Assembly: GCA_002379985.1 (NCBI GenBank)
Contig: DFVG01000058.1
Span: 1-48,025 of the forward strand
DNA: 48,025 nucleotides
Source of the DNA: Flavobacteriaceae bacterium UBA4166
Lineage (GTDB): Bacteria; Bacteroidota; Bacteroidia; Flavobacteriales; Flavobacteriaceae
Direction: 5' to 3'
Below the pieces are notes generated by a model that did not search any database, was not told the origin of the DNA, and saw nothing but the letters and a program-made list of their open reading frames with translations. The translations under genes were made by a program, and so were the position numbers. Shown in pieces: positions 1 to 8,991 of this stretch (positions are counted from its first letter, which is position 1; every line of letters starts with the position of its first letter).

Positions 1-402
1 GGGTTTATCTTTCAGTTGTATGGTTTTGCGTATATCCGTGAGTTAGAATTGCTTCGCGAAGCGGGTTTCCATCCGCTAGAAGTTATCCAGTCGGCAACAT
101 TGAATGGCGCCGAAGCCTTGGGTATGGATGCCGAAATTGGTTCGGTAGCGGTAGGAAAGCTAGCCGATTTTGTGATCGTGGAAGAAAATCCGCTTCAGAA
201 TTTAAAAGTGTTATACGGAACCGGAGCTATCAAGCTAACAGAAGACAATGAGGTCGTTCGTGTAGGTGGCGTCAAATACACCATTAAGGACGGTATTATA
301 TATAATGCGAAACAATTGTTGGCAGACGTCAAAAAAATGGTAGATGACGCCAAAGCAGCAGAAGGATTTGAATTAAAACAACCCGGAAAAGAGCAACCTT
401 AG
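1..402 (+). CDS. Amidohydrolase family protein, C-terminal part (cut by window edge)
   Basis: The reading frame is open from base 1, so the gene starts left of the window and only about 133 C-terminal residues are visible. The motif ATLNGAEALGMDAEIGSVAV followed by GKLADFVIVEENPLQNL is the classic end of imidazolonepropionase-like/D-hydantoinase-superfamily amidohydrolases. There the last barrel helix is followed by the small beta-sandwich that re-forms at the C-terminus (G.I..G..ADfvv). The metal ligands lie in the missing part, so substrate and activity cannot be judged. Secreted members of this family are common in flavobacteria, often beside peptidases such as the M24 enzyme that converges on this gene. 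The TAG stop interlocks by 4 bases with the stop of that neighbour. The family call is firm; the function is unknown. Confidence 0.85.
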   Translation, partial: GFIFQLYGFAYIRELELLREAGFHPLEVIQSATLNGAEALGMDAEIGSVAVGKLADFVIVEENPLQNLKVLYGTGAIKLTEDNEVVRVGGVKYTIKDGIIYNAKQLLADVKKMVDDAKAAEGFELKQPGKEQP

Positions 403-1721
403 TAGGAAATAGGTCTGATCTTTTCTTGGCGCTCATTTACATATCGAAAACCGTTTTCTGTCCATAACCCTGCTTCTTCCAGCATGATACGAATATCTTT
501 ATTCCATTCTGAAACAAATACTGTCGTATTCAACTCTATCGCATACGCCGTATTTGGATAAAGCGGATAATCCCCGGTTCCGGGAACGCCTCCTTGCGAA
601 TCCCACATCCCGATGGTCGGGCCGGCACTATGTCCATACAACCCCAAGGGATGGGTATAGATGGAAGGGCGTAATCCTTCAGATTTTGCCTTCTCCAACG
701 CTGAAAGTAAGATCTGGTTTCCTGTATTTCCGGTCTTGAATTGTTGTGTAAAAACATCCTGAACTCTGTTACCCTTGGCGAAAGCTTCCGAAAGGAAATT
801 AGGCACTTCTGTTTCATTAGGTTTTAAAACATATGCATGCTGTTGACAATCGGTATTCATCCCTAGGTAGGTGATTCCGAAGTCGCAATGCAACAAATCC
901 CCGGGCAAAATAACTTTCTTTTCTTTCTGTTTAGAAAAGGATTCTATATGACTTTTCAAAGCTTCATCGCTGCGCTGAATATCGATGGTAGGGTGAAACC
1001 AAGTTTCGAGCCCGAGATCAGTCACTTTTTGTCGCATCCACCACACCACATCGTCAGTAGACGTTTCTCCCGGGGTGATCACTTCAGAAGAAAAAGCTTC
1101 CGCAATCACATCATGGGTGAGTTGTACCAAATCTTCCATGATCTCAATCTCCTTTTCGGTACGCGTTTCGATCCAAGCCACCGCAAGTTCTTCTGCAGAA
1201 ACCAGTTTGGCTTCCAAGGTTTCCGGCAACGCCTCTTTTAACAATTGATGATCGGTCGCTACGAGTCCGTCTGCGATTCCGAAGTCATCTGAAATATTGA
1301 TCCCAATCTTCTCAGGGTTTCTTTCTGAAATAAGCTGCACGAGCCGTTTCCATTGGTCGGGTTCGGCCTCTTTGTCCCATGCTGAGCGAATGTTCTCTCC
1401 TACATCGTATCGCGCCACCGCTAATTTATCGATGGTATTTTCAGCTTTATTCCGATAGAAAACAAGCATGGTTCTGCGGCGCGCATTGAGCCAGGTAGCC
1501 GGCAGCATGGTTTTCATAACAGGGTCTTCGTTATATTCTCTTGAAATGAGCACCCACATATCGATCCCGGTACGATCCATTAGTTGTGGAAGAAGAACAT
1601 TAAACCGTTCTCCTAGGATTTCATCTTTGAGCGTAGCACGTTCGCGTTCGGGAAGGATGGTTTGGGCGGAAGTAACCGCAGATATAAAAAAACATAGGAA
1701 GGTGAAGACAATTCGGAACAT
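399..1721 (-). CDS. Secreted M24 family metallopeptidase (Xaa-Pro aminopeptidase-like)
   Basis: A 440-residue protein with a signal peptide (about residues 1-19, ending TSAQ), so it is exported to the periplasm or beyond. The N-terminal half resembles the creatinase/prolidase N-domain; the C-terminal half is a pita-bread M24 domain. All five expected dinuclear-metal ligands are visible: D280 (HCDFGITY), D291 (NTDCQQ), H364 (GHSAGP), E396 (AIELNT) and an E at 415/416 (LEEAG). It therefore should be an active metallo-aminopeptidase or dipeptidase acting on Xaa-Pro or similar bonds; the exact substrate is inference. It is transcribed away from the patatin gene end, with 43 bases between them, and its tail overlaps the convergent amidohydrolase by 4 bases. 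A possible -7 box (TATTTTTA on the minus strand, 1737-1744) lies 15 bases upstream of the ATG. Confidence 0.88.
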   Translation of the reverse strand: MFRIVFTFLCFFISAVTSAQTILPERERATLKDEILGERFNVLLPQLMDRTGIDMWVLISREYNEDPVMKTMLPATWLNARRRTMLVFYRNKAENTIDKLAVARYDVGENIRSAWDKEAEPDQWKRLVQLISERNPEKIGINISDDFGIADGLVATDHQLLKEALPETLEAKLVSAEELAVAWIETRTEKEIEIMEDLVQLTHDVIAEAFSSEVITPGETSTDDVVWWMRQKVTDLGLETWFHPTIDIQRSDEALKSHIESFSKQKEKKVILPGDLLHCDFGITYLGMNTDCQQHAYVLKPNETEVPNFLSEAFAKGNRVQDVFTQQFKTGNTGNQILLSALEKAKSEGLRPSIYTHPLGLYGHSAGPTIGMWDSQGGVPGTGDYPLYPNTAYAIELNTTVFVSEWNKDIRIMLEEAGLWTENGFRYVNERQEKIRPISY

Positions 1722-1736
1722 AGTATCGATTTGTCA

Positions 1737-1744
1737 TAAAAATA
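1737..1744 (-). promoter_or_regulatory. Putative -7 box of the M24 peptidase gene
   Basis: Reading the minus strand gives TATTTTTA, which fits the Bacteroidota -7 consensus TAnnTTTG except for the last base. It sits 15 bases before the ATG at 1721. No convincing TTG -33 element was found at the usual distance. Confidence 0.35.
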
Positions 1745-1764
1745 ACAGGTTTTCCATTCCGAAA

Positions 1765-4700
1765 CTAATCCTTGGGAGAGATTTTTAGCTTTTGGAAATT
1801 CTTCTGATACGACTGTTGCTGCGTTTCGATCACACGTTCTTGCTGTTTACGAGTCACTATAGAATCTGTTTTGATATAGACACTGTCTATACGAACTATG
1901 GCACCACGAACTTCTGGATGCAAACGGACCATTGCTTTTTGATACTCCACCGCAGGTAGGCTGAGCAAACGTGCCAATGGAGGTTCTACCACACCCCATT
2001 TTTTATAGTCATAACTCGGGAAGCTGTCCAAAATTTTATCGATAAAAAGATTATGGGCATCAATGGAATCCATAAGGCGCAATGGGTCATCGACCTCAGC
2101 ATTCAATACCTGTTTCACTTTTCTGTACGTAATCTTATGAGGCATCATAATGGTTTCCATGGCCAAATTACGCTGGTACATTTTACCATGCACGTAACGC
2201 GTAGGTTTGTCAATATCGGTTACCGTCCCAATGATGGCGCCAATCTCGCCGGTTTCTACACGGTTGGTGGGTTTAAAACCCCAATCCCGAACTTTTTTGG
2301 CAATATAAATGTCTTGAGAATTGATGATATTAATAAAAATAGGTTGGATCCTACTATCGAAGTCATAGACCGTGTCGGTTCGAACCACATCATATGCCTC
2401 TAAAACACTAAGCATACCGGAATTCTCGAAGTACCCGCCATCTAAGAAACTGCCTTTGCCTTCAATTTTGGCAGTCGGACTAAAAAACGGAAAACGGTTC
2501 GTCGTAGAAACGGCCCCAAAGTAGGTTAGGTCTTTATTGGAATCTTCAAACTCATTGATGGTAATGGAACCGGAGAACGATCCCTTCGGAAACTGAATGG
2601 TCGTTGCCACACCCTGCTCTCCTCCTACCGAGGTCGTATTCATTATTAGAAACGGAAAACGCTGCTTTTTCTTAGTATACAGTCGCTGCCAATAATCGGA
2701 ATAACCTTGCGTATTGAACGCATCGCCCATGCCTGTATGTTGTGCATGAACTCGCATGCTTTTGTAGGAGCGATCGCGCCCTTCATGCGCGATAAACGGA
2801 AGATATTCGCGTAGCCAATCCTTTCCGAGCAAATAGGTCAATTCGTTGGATAATACATTAGACGTTCCTATTTGAGTTATTCGTTGTTGAATATTGTCGT
2901 ACCCTTCTTGTTCTTTAAGCAAGCTGGCATAATTTCCGATACCTACTGCGCCACCGGAAACACCAGACATGGCCGCGGTTCTCTGTAGAAATGCTCCCTT
3001 AGAAACCTGTTCTAATTCATGTAAGAGCAGCAGGTTCCACAAATTTGCTTTGAGTCCGCCGCCATACGATCCTACAAAGAAATAATTACGTTTTTGAAAG
3101 GTATTTTCTTTGGTGAGATTCTGAAAGAATGTGCGATATTCTATGGGCTGTTGTTCTCGATCGACAATTCTTAGTTGATGAAGGTCATTCGGTTTGCTCG
3201 CAAAAAAGCTTGCGATGACTACAAGGATGAGTAGCAACACCGGAATTCCGTATTTGAAGAATTCGGCTATGCCCACAGAAGCAGTCACCTGTTTCGTTTG
3301 CTGATCTTGATCTTTCTTTTGGATCGTAGGATGTTTACGATGATAATACACCACATGCTTGAAAGTGATGATAATGGCAGAATAAAAGAAGATGATGTAG
3401 AGAAGGATGATAACAATTGGGCTTAACCAAGTGGTAAACGGAAAGAAAATGTTTGCAGCGATAATCGCTACCAAGGAAGCAAAGCCTACAAAACGCATCA
3501 AACTAAGGTAGCGAAGGTTGTCACTCAATCGGCCTACGAATCTTTGTATGGCGTTGGCTCGTTTTCCGTATTTTGGATCATATTTTTCGAATAGTTCTAA
3601 GGTGCTTTTGGTGAACATCTCATGCTTTGCCTTATACAATGCTGTGTTGAAGAACACATACTTAAAGTGAGTTCTGCATAATTTGAAATATACATACAAG
3701 AACATTTGAAGCCCTAAGGTGAGCATAAATAGGAGGACGGTAATTCGGCTCCAATTCCAATTTGCCGCCGCAAAAGCGGTTATAAAAACACAGGCTGTAG
3801 AAAACAAGAAATAGATAGGAAACCATTTTACATACGCGATAATTTCTTTTACTACGACTGCTTTTGCCGCCTCGGAAGCTTCAGTTCCCTTAATGATATC
3901 TCGCCAACGATTATAACGCTTTCCGTTATTGTTATACACCCAAAGAGTGATTATCAAGATCAAGAAAGAGGTTCCAATTGCGGTAATTTCATACTCAAAA
4001 AAACGGGTGGCCACATCGATCATAATTCCGAAGACCGCTACATAGAGAAGAATTCCCAAACTTCGGCGCATTTTTTTCACAAGAGGGCGATTGTATTTTT
4101 TTTGTTCGAGCTCCCATTGTTTTTCGTCATCCCCTTTCTTTGTAGGATAATAATAGATAAGTCCCCAGCCTAACACGTCTCGTTTTTGCATTTCAAGCGT
4201 CACACATTGCGTATTACCATAGCGCCAAATGTCTACGTAGGTTGGAAAATGCGAAATGATAAGGGTAAGAAATGTAAGCAGCGCAAACAAAATGATGATG
4301 TTCCACCAGTTGTAGAAGAGATCAACGATCAAGGTTCCTCCTTGGGGCATGAAGGTGATCAAGCCGTAGACAATGATTATAAACAATAAGCTTAAGATAG
4401 AAGTTTCCACAAAGCGAAAGATGTCTCTAAAGTTCGGAAGTAGGTATTTTTTTAAAATTCCGTAGAACACAAAACCGAGCGCAATAACATAACAAATGAT
4501 CTTAAAAGAAGCGACTATTTTAAGGCCTGTGGGAGCAAAGAAAAAATAGTGATACCCTTCCACCCAATCGAATAGCAATCCTACAATGGCCACGACAAAA
4601 TATAAATCCAACATAGAATAGGTGTAGGAGCCGGTGCGAAATAAGATAACATCTGCCAAATTCCGGATCCATAAACCAATGGCAATAATAGTAATAGGTG

Positions 4701-4932
4701 CCCAGATAGCATCTAGTAAAAAGAATGCTCTATAGTAGAAAAGTGATGAGTGTTGCTCCTGTATGAGTTGAGAGACAGCATCAAACAACTCAACGGTATC
4801 AAACAATCCGTGCTGTGGATGAGCAACAAGCTCATTGATGTTAAAAAGGGCGTTATTAATTAGGATAAGAAGGGTTAGTATCAACCAAACAAAATAAATT
4901 GTCTTTGGATGCCGTGCAATCCAATTTTTCAT
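1765..4932 (-). CDS. Polytopic membrane protein with C-terminal patatin-like phospholipase domain
   Basis: About 1055 residues. The first ~575 residues contain roughly 13 hydrophobic helices (for example TIYFVWLILTLLILINNALF and YGIPVLLLILVVIASFFA), separated by basic loops. After the last helix comes a patatin-type hydrolase: an oxyanion-hole glycine run (GSYGGGLKAN), the nucleophile elbow GVSGG with Ser near residue 659, and the catalytic DGG (FLDGGYFENSG) with Asp near 831. Both dyad residues are present, so a lipase or phospholipase A activity is likely; the substrate is unknown. The C-terminus is Gln- and Lys-rich. The start chosen is the ATG at 4932; a TTG two codons upstream (4938) is possible. 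A terminator separates it from the small gene upstream, so it probably has its own promoter, near an inverted repeat at 4939-4958. Confidence 0.82.
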   Translation of the reverse strand: MKNWIARHPKTIYFVWLILTLLILINNALFNINELVAHPQHGLFDTVELFDAVSQLIQEQHSSLFYYRAFFLLDAIWAPITIIAIGLWIRNLADVILFRTGSYTYSMLDLYFVVAIVGLLFDWVEGYHYFFFAPTGLKIVASFKIICYVIALGFVFYGILKKYLLPNFRDIFRFVETSILSLLFIIIVYGLITFMPQGGTLIVDLFYNWWNIIILFALLTFLTLIISHFPTYVDIWRYGNTQCVTLEMQKRDVLGWGLIYYYPTKKGDDEKQWELEQKKYNRPLVKKMRRSLGILLYVAVFGIMIDVATRFFEYEITAIGTSFLILIITLWVYNNNGKRYNRWRDIIKGTEASEAAKAVVVKEIIAYVKWFPIYFLFSTACVFITAFAAANWNWSRITVLLFMLTLGLQMFLYVYFKLCRTHFKYVFFNTALYKAKHEMFTKSTLELFEKYDPKYGKRANAIQRFVGRLSDNLRYLSLMRFVGFASLVAIIAANIFFPFTTWLSPIVIILLYIIFFYSAIIITFKHVVYYHRKHPTIQKKDQDQQTKQVTASVGIAEFFKYGIPVLLLILVVIASFFASKPNDLHQLRIVDREQQPIEYRTFFQNLTKENTFQKRNYFFVGSYGGGLKANLWNLLLLHELEQVSKGAFLQRTAAMSGVSGGAVGIGNYASLLKEQEGYDNIQQRITQIGTSNVLSNELTYLLGKDWLREYLPFIAHEGRDRSYKSMRVHAQHTGMGDAFNTQGYSDYWQRLYTKKKQRFPFLIMNTTSVGGEQGVATTIQFPKGSFSGSITINEFEDSNKDLTYFGAVSTTNRFPFFSPTAKIEGKGSFLDGGYFENSGMLSVLEAYDVVRTDTVYDFDSRIQPIFINIINSQDIYIAKKVRDWGFKPTNRVETGEIGAIIGTVTDIDKPTRYVHGKMYQRNLAMETIMMPHKITYRKVKQVLNAEVDDPLRLMDSIDAHNLFIDKILDSFPSYDYKKWGVVEPPLARLLSLPAVEYQKAMVRLHPEVRGAIVRIDSVYIKTDSIVTRKQQERVIETQQQSYQKNFQKLKISPKD

Positions 4933-4938
4933 AATCAA

Positions 4939-4958
4939 GATATTGGTGCATCAATATC
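4939..4958. repeat. Inverted repeat just upstream of the patatin gene
   Basis: Seven-base arms GATATTG and CAATATC flank a 6-base centre containing TGCA, giving an almost perfect 20-base palindrome that ends 6 bases before the ATG at 4932. It could be an operator or a 5'-leader hairpin. A TATCTTG string on the minus strand (4936-4942) overlaps its proximal arm and could be a degenerate -7 box. Confidence 0.4.
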
Positions 4959-5024
4959 GGGGAAGCTAGGATGCAGATGGAATAGCAAGATACAAAATAT
5001 TGCTGTTGAAGCAATTACCCCAAT

Positions 5025-5057
5025 AAAAAAAGCCTCCCATTTTGTGGGAGGCTTTTT
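5025..5057 (-). terminator. Rho-independent terminator after the 160-residue secreted protein gene
   Basis: A perfect 8-base stem (GCCTCCCA at 5032-5039 with TGGGAGGC at 5045-5052), a 5-base loop and flanking A and T runs. The structure is symmetrical and could work on both strands. Since both flanking genes are on the minus strand, it most likely ends transcription of the gene at 5066-5548 before the patatin gene. Confidence 0.85.
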
Positions 5058-5065
5058 AGAAAGAG

Positions 5066-5548
5066 TTAATTCTTTCTGTTTCGTTTGTTCTCTTTCTTCT
5101 TTTTCTTGACGATCTTGTCTAGCTTATCGTCATTAAAGTGAAGGTTTGAAAATGTCCTAATCTCTTCTTCCGTGAGAAATACTTCTAGTTCTTTTCGAAG
5201 CGCTTCTTTGTACTTCTCTACATGTTCCATCTTTTTTTGATATTCAATGGTCTCATCTTGAAGCATGGCTTTGCGTTGGGTTTCATAATCAATGATCATG
5301 TTCTTCATGACCGCTTTTTCAAATTCGTCCAATTGCAATTCGGCTTGATATATGTCCATTTTTGTATCGATATCCGCCAATTCATCTTCAATATACATTT
5401 TCTTATCGCCTGTTTGAAGCGGCGGCGGGGTGTACCCTCGTTGTCCGCGTTGCACGCGTCCTAAGTTTTGGGCTTCAAGGGAAGCGCCCATTCCCAGAAT
5501 AAGCATCCCACATAGTATCAAAGATTTGTAACTCATTACGTTCATCAT
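5066..5548 (-). CDS. Small secreted, highly charged helical protein of unknown function
   Basis: 160 residues with a hydrophobic N-terminal signal (SLILCGMLILGMGASLEAQ), so it is periplasmic or secreted. After a short Pro/Gly-rich linker (RGYTPPPLQTGDKK) the rest is almost entirely predicted helix rich in Glu and Lys, ending in a very basic tail (KKKKKENKRNRKN). The layout, including LTEEEIRTF near residue 125, loosely recalls Spy/CpxP-like periplasmic helical proteins, but no LTxxQ motif is convincing, so no function is assigned. It begins with two ATG codons (5548 and 5545). A later ATG at codon 5 is also possible. It lies 40 bases downstream of the VIT-VWA gene and has a possible own -7 box (TAATTTTG) plus a strong terminator, so it can be a separate unit. 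Confidence 0.72.
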   Translation of the reverse strand: MMNVMSYKSLILCGMLILGMGASLEAQNLGRVQRGQRGYTPPPLQTGDKKMYIEDELADIDTKMDIYQAELQLDEFEKAVMKNMIIDYETQRKAMLQDETIEYQKKMEHVEKYKEALRKELEVFLTEEEIRTFSNLHFNDDKLDKIVKKKKKENKRNRKN

Positions 5549-5565
5549 TTTACTACTTTATAGCA

Positions 5566-5573
5566 CAAAATTA
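5566..5573 (-). promoter_or_regulatory. Putative -7 box of the small secreted protein gene
   Basis: The minus strand reads TAATTTTG, an exact fit to TAnnTTTG, 17 bases before the ATG at 5548. No TTG at the right distance was found, so support is partial. Confidence 0.4.
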
Positions 5574-5588
5574 CAAAAAGCGTACCAA

Positions 5589-8500
5589 TCATAAGGTTAT
5601 TGATCCTACCAAAAAGGTTTCTTCCTCTTCTTGCAAACGAAGCACCTTTATTTCTTTAGATTCTGAAGCCTTTCCGTAATTCCTATAAATGGTTAATTTA
5701 AGGTAGGTTGGCGTTGCCATCTTTTGGTACCGATCATCAAAATAATCGACCATAATATAGTAAGTACCATTCAATGCATTAATCTGACTAAATTCTTCGG
5801 GGCCAAAGCCTTCTGTAACATCTTCGGAAAGTTGACCTCCACTACGTGTTTTTGGGTCGCTGTACAAACACTTTTCGAAATTAGGATCTACGATGTGTAA
5901 ATCGATATCGGTATCGTTATGATTCCAATCTATTACGACTCGAACGTCCATTTCGTTCTTAGACCGAGTGGCGACTGGTAATCCTTTTAAGGAAGCTTGG
6001 TACGGGATGCTATGCACCAAACTACCGAGCTCTTTGCTACTCACTTGTTGCATTCCCAAGAAATTTCGGCGATGGGAATTTTCGTAGAACTCGGGAAGAT
6101 TAATTTTTTTCAGCAGTGCTAACGCCTCCTCTTCTCGATCTAGTTGTTGTAACACTAACGCCAGATCTCGGTACGATTGCGCATCTTCGCTTCGAAGTTC
6201 GATGACACGTCGGTAGATGAATGCTGCCAACTCATAGGAGTTTTCGGCCTCTAGTTTGTAGGCATAGGCCTTTAAGAATTCGTAGTTGTCCATCTCCAAT
6301 TCAGGAATATTAGAAAGGATACGGCGGGCGAGTTCTTCGTCGTATTCCATAAAGTAATCATAGACATCCATAAAATAATAAGGCTTGTCAAACATCTGTT
6401 CCCGATCCTCTAAATACTGTTCGTATTTTTCAGTGAGTGTTTGTTTTTGGTGTAACTGCTGAATATAGGGTAGCGATAGTACAGAAAATGTATAGGGTGT
6501 GGCATCCAAGAGCTCCGCTAATTTTTCAGCATCATTTTTTGCTTTCGGAATTGTCCCGAGCGTGGGTGTTGGAAGATCTGCAGTCGACTTCGTAGTGATG
6601 ATCACCACCCCATTGCGCCCTTCTGAACCATACAGCGTAGTAGCGGCCAATCCCTTCAATACGTTTACATCTGCAATCATATTGGGGTCAAGATCGAGGA
6701 TACGCGAAGACCCAACATTTCCTTCTAGAAAGGACCCCTGCGCATTGGTATTGCTTGCCATGGGCACACCGTCTACTATAAATAAAGGTTGATTAGAGCC
6801 CGTAATCGAATTATATCCGCGAATAATTACATTCGTTGCAGAGCCTGAGGTCCCGCTCTGTTGTGTGATCTGTACTCCTGAAGCTTTCCCGGACAGTACA
6901 CGAGAAATATCGCCTTCTGTTCGATTCTCAATTTCTTCTGCACTAACCGCACTCACAGCGTATCCTACTGCCCTAGCTTCTTTTTGAATACCTTGAGCTA
7001 CTACAATTACTTCATCCAATGAAGCAGCGTCGGGCATCATATTGATGTTGATATTCCCATTTCCGGTTACCGTGGTTTCTAAGGTGGTGAATCCAAGATA
7101 ACTAAAGACCAAATCGGCTCCTGCTTCCGTTTCCAGTGAAAATTCACCCTCAAAATCGGTTTGTGTACCGGTAGAGGTTCCCTTAACAATGACGTTCACT
7201 CCGGGAAGTGGGAGTCCGCCTGTGTCTAAGATAGTGCCCGAAACGCGAACCGATGTACCATTGGGAAGCGATTCCATTGTGGTTGCCACCGAAGACTCTT
7301 TGGAGCGCTCTGTAGACACCTCCTCGGCGTTCGTCACTCGCACACGTTCTCGCCCTTTCATAATACGTCGATACTCCGCCATGAGCTCTTGAGGCGGTGT
7401 GATATTATATTTTATATAATCATGGACCGTTTCCAGAACGATTAATGAGGTATGATCTGAAACTAAGTTAAAATTGGTGGCTAAGGTTATAATTTCGTCC
7501 TTATTTTCGGCACTGTTCTTTTGAAGTTCCATCAATTTCATTTGCGCCCAGATTCTCGGAACTTCAGCAATTATTTTTGCCTCTTCAAAGGTAATTGACA
7601 GGGTGTCAATCACTTGATCTTGATGACCAATGATCACATGGACAGGCTTTTTACGAACGTTCTTTCCGCTAATTGAAAGCGACTGTGTCACCGTGTGACC
7701 TACCGCAGGATAAACCTCAAGTGATGTTTCTTCAGAATGAACCGCAAGAATCGATAACGGAACAGTTTCTAATTGCTCAAGTCCGCGGGCTACGGTATGA
7801 TTGTCTAAGTTAATGTAGGTGCCTCCAAAAGATGCTGCCAAACTGCGCATGGCTGTATGATTCGCCTCTCGTTTACTATTAATAACGAATAACGGAGCGA
7901 GCATTTGCTTCGGAAATGCACTCAAGGTTTCGAGTCCGTCGCTAAAAAGAAACGTATCTCCTTTCAGTTCCATTTTATCTAAAAAGCCAAAGGAAGTGCC
8001 TCCATCGTAAGGAACTGCCTTCAACACTGAAATGAGGGGCTCGGCATTTCCATCGGAAATCGTAAGATCGTGTTGTTTCCGAACCTCATTGCTAAAAATG
8101 ATCACTGAAACTTTCAACGACTGCTTTTTTGCAATATAGGCTTCGAGTATGGCAAGTTCCTTTTTTAAATCTCGAGTGCGCATGGATAGGGAAGCATCCC
8201 ACAGTAGCGTTATCTGATCATTGGTTTTTCTAGGAATCAGTGGTGTTTCTAATGTTTGATGTGCATAAAAATAATCTCCTGTCTGAAAGGTTTGTAATGG
8301 GGTTAGCCCCTCAAACACCAGCTCCAATGATTCTTTTAAGGTGATGTTGCTGGCGCGGTAGTCAGCTTGATAGCCGTTCGATGTCTTCTTCCAACGAGAC
8401 ACATAAGCATTTCCCGACAGGATACGTGGTGCATCTGTTTTATAGTGTTTTAGTTGGAAAGAAAAAGATTCTAAGGATCGATCAAAATCTAACGGTAGGG

Positions 8501-8969
8501 ATACGTGGTATCCTTCCGAATAAGGAAGCACTTCTTCATAACCTAACACAACGCGCTTGTACCCCTTGGCAGGAATTGGGTAAATTCGTGCTTTGTAATT
8601 GTTGCCTGTGCCTTTCTCTAACAGAGCGGGGTCTACGCCGCGACGTACTACCGCCTCAAAAGCAACACGCCCTTGCTCTTTTTTAACGACCACTGCTTCT
8701 CGCAAGGTTCCAAATACATCTAAGGCAAACCGATTTACGGCTTGATTTTCACCTAATGGAAAGATCAATTCTCCTTCCAAAACTTCAGATGTTGGATTAT
8801 AGAAATACATATCGTAGGTAGTGGTCATACGATTTCCGATGACTTCGGAATGGACAGTGAGTTTGGCGACACCAAGATTGGTCTCACCTACTTGAATGAC
8901 CGGAACTTTTTGCGATAATGCCGTCCCGATCGCGATCATACAAATGATAAAAGTAGTTAGTGTTTTCAT
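5589..8969 (-). CDS. VIT-VWA protein fused to a carboxypeptidase-like domain, a SusC-type plug and DUF2135
   Basis: 1126 residues. In order: signal peptide (1-20); VIT domain (about 22-150, with IYPIPAKGYKRVVLGYEE); von Willebrand A domain (about 252-400) with MIDAS motif DASLS at 258-262, GGTS at 323-326 and FSDG near 344; a linker; a carboxypeptidase-D regulatory-like domain (about 575-645, SGTILDTGGLPLPGVNV); a complete TonB-receptor plug of SusC type (about 650-795, LDEVIVVAQG ... LFIVDGVPM ... YGSEGRNGVVIITTKS); helical TPR-like repeats (about 850-960); and a C-terminal DUF2135 domain (about 1007-1110). No 22-strand barrel follows the plug, so this cannot be a receptor channel. VIT-VWA proteins usually bind protein ligands through a metal ion at cell surfaces; how the plug contributes is unknown. 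It has a good promoter at 8992-9020. Domain order is read directly; function is inference. Confidence 0.85.
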   Translation of the reverse strand: MKTLTTFIICMIAIGTALSQKVPVIQVGETNLGVAKLTVHSEVIGNRMTTTYDMYFYNPTSEVLEGELIFPLGENQAVNRFALDVFGTLREAVVVKKEQGRVAFEAVVRRGVDPALLEKGTGNNYKARIYPIPAKGYKRVVLGYEEVLPYSEGYHVSLPLDFDRSLESFSFQLKHYKTDAPRILSGNAYVSRWKKTSNGYQADYRASNITLKESLELVFEGLTPLQTFQTGDYFYAHQTLETPLIPRKTNDQITLLWDASLSMRTRDLKKELAILEAYIAKKQSLKVSVIIFSNEVRKQHDLTISDGNAEPLISVLKAVPYDGGTSFGFLDKMELKGDTFLFSDGLETLSAFPKQMLAPLFVINSKREANHTAMRSLAASFGGTYINLDNHTVARGLEQLETVPLSILAVHSEETSLEVYPAVGHTVTQSLSISGKNVRKKPVHVIIGHQDQVIDTLSITFEEAKIIAEVPRIWAQMKLMELQKNSAENKDEIITLATNFNLVSDHTSLIVLETVHDYIKYNITPPQELMAEYRRIMKGRERVRVTNAEEVSTERSKESSVATTMESLPNGTSVRVSGTILDTGGLPLPGVNVIVKGTSTGTQTDFEGEFSLETEAGADLVFSYLGFTTLETTVTGNGNININMMPDAASLDEVIVVAQGIQKEARAVGYAVSAVSAEEIENRTEGDISRVLSGKASGVQITQQSGTSGSATNVIIRGYNSITGSNQPLFIVDGVPMASNTNAQGSFLEGNVGSSRILDLDPNMIADVNVLKGLAATTLYGSEGRNGVVIITTKSTADLPTPTLGTIPKAKNDAEKLAELLDATPYTFSVLSLPYIQQLHQKQTLTEKYEQYLEDREQMFDKPYYFMDVYDYFMEYDEELARRILSNIPELEMDNYEFLKAYAYKLEAENSYELAAFIYRRVIELRSEDAQSYRDLALVLQQLDREEEALALLKKINLPEFYENSHRRNFLGMQQVSSKELGSLVHSIPYQASLKGLPVATRSKNEMDVRVVIDWNHNDTDIDLHIVDPNFEKCLYSDPKTRSGGQLSEDVTEGFGPEEFSQINALNGTYYIMVDYFDDRYQKMATPTYLKLTIYRNYGKASESKEIKVLRLQEEEETFLVGSITL

Positions 8970-8991
8970 ATACGTGGTTTTTAAGTTTCCT

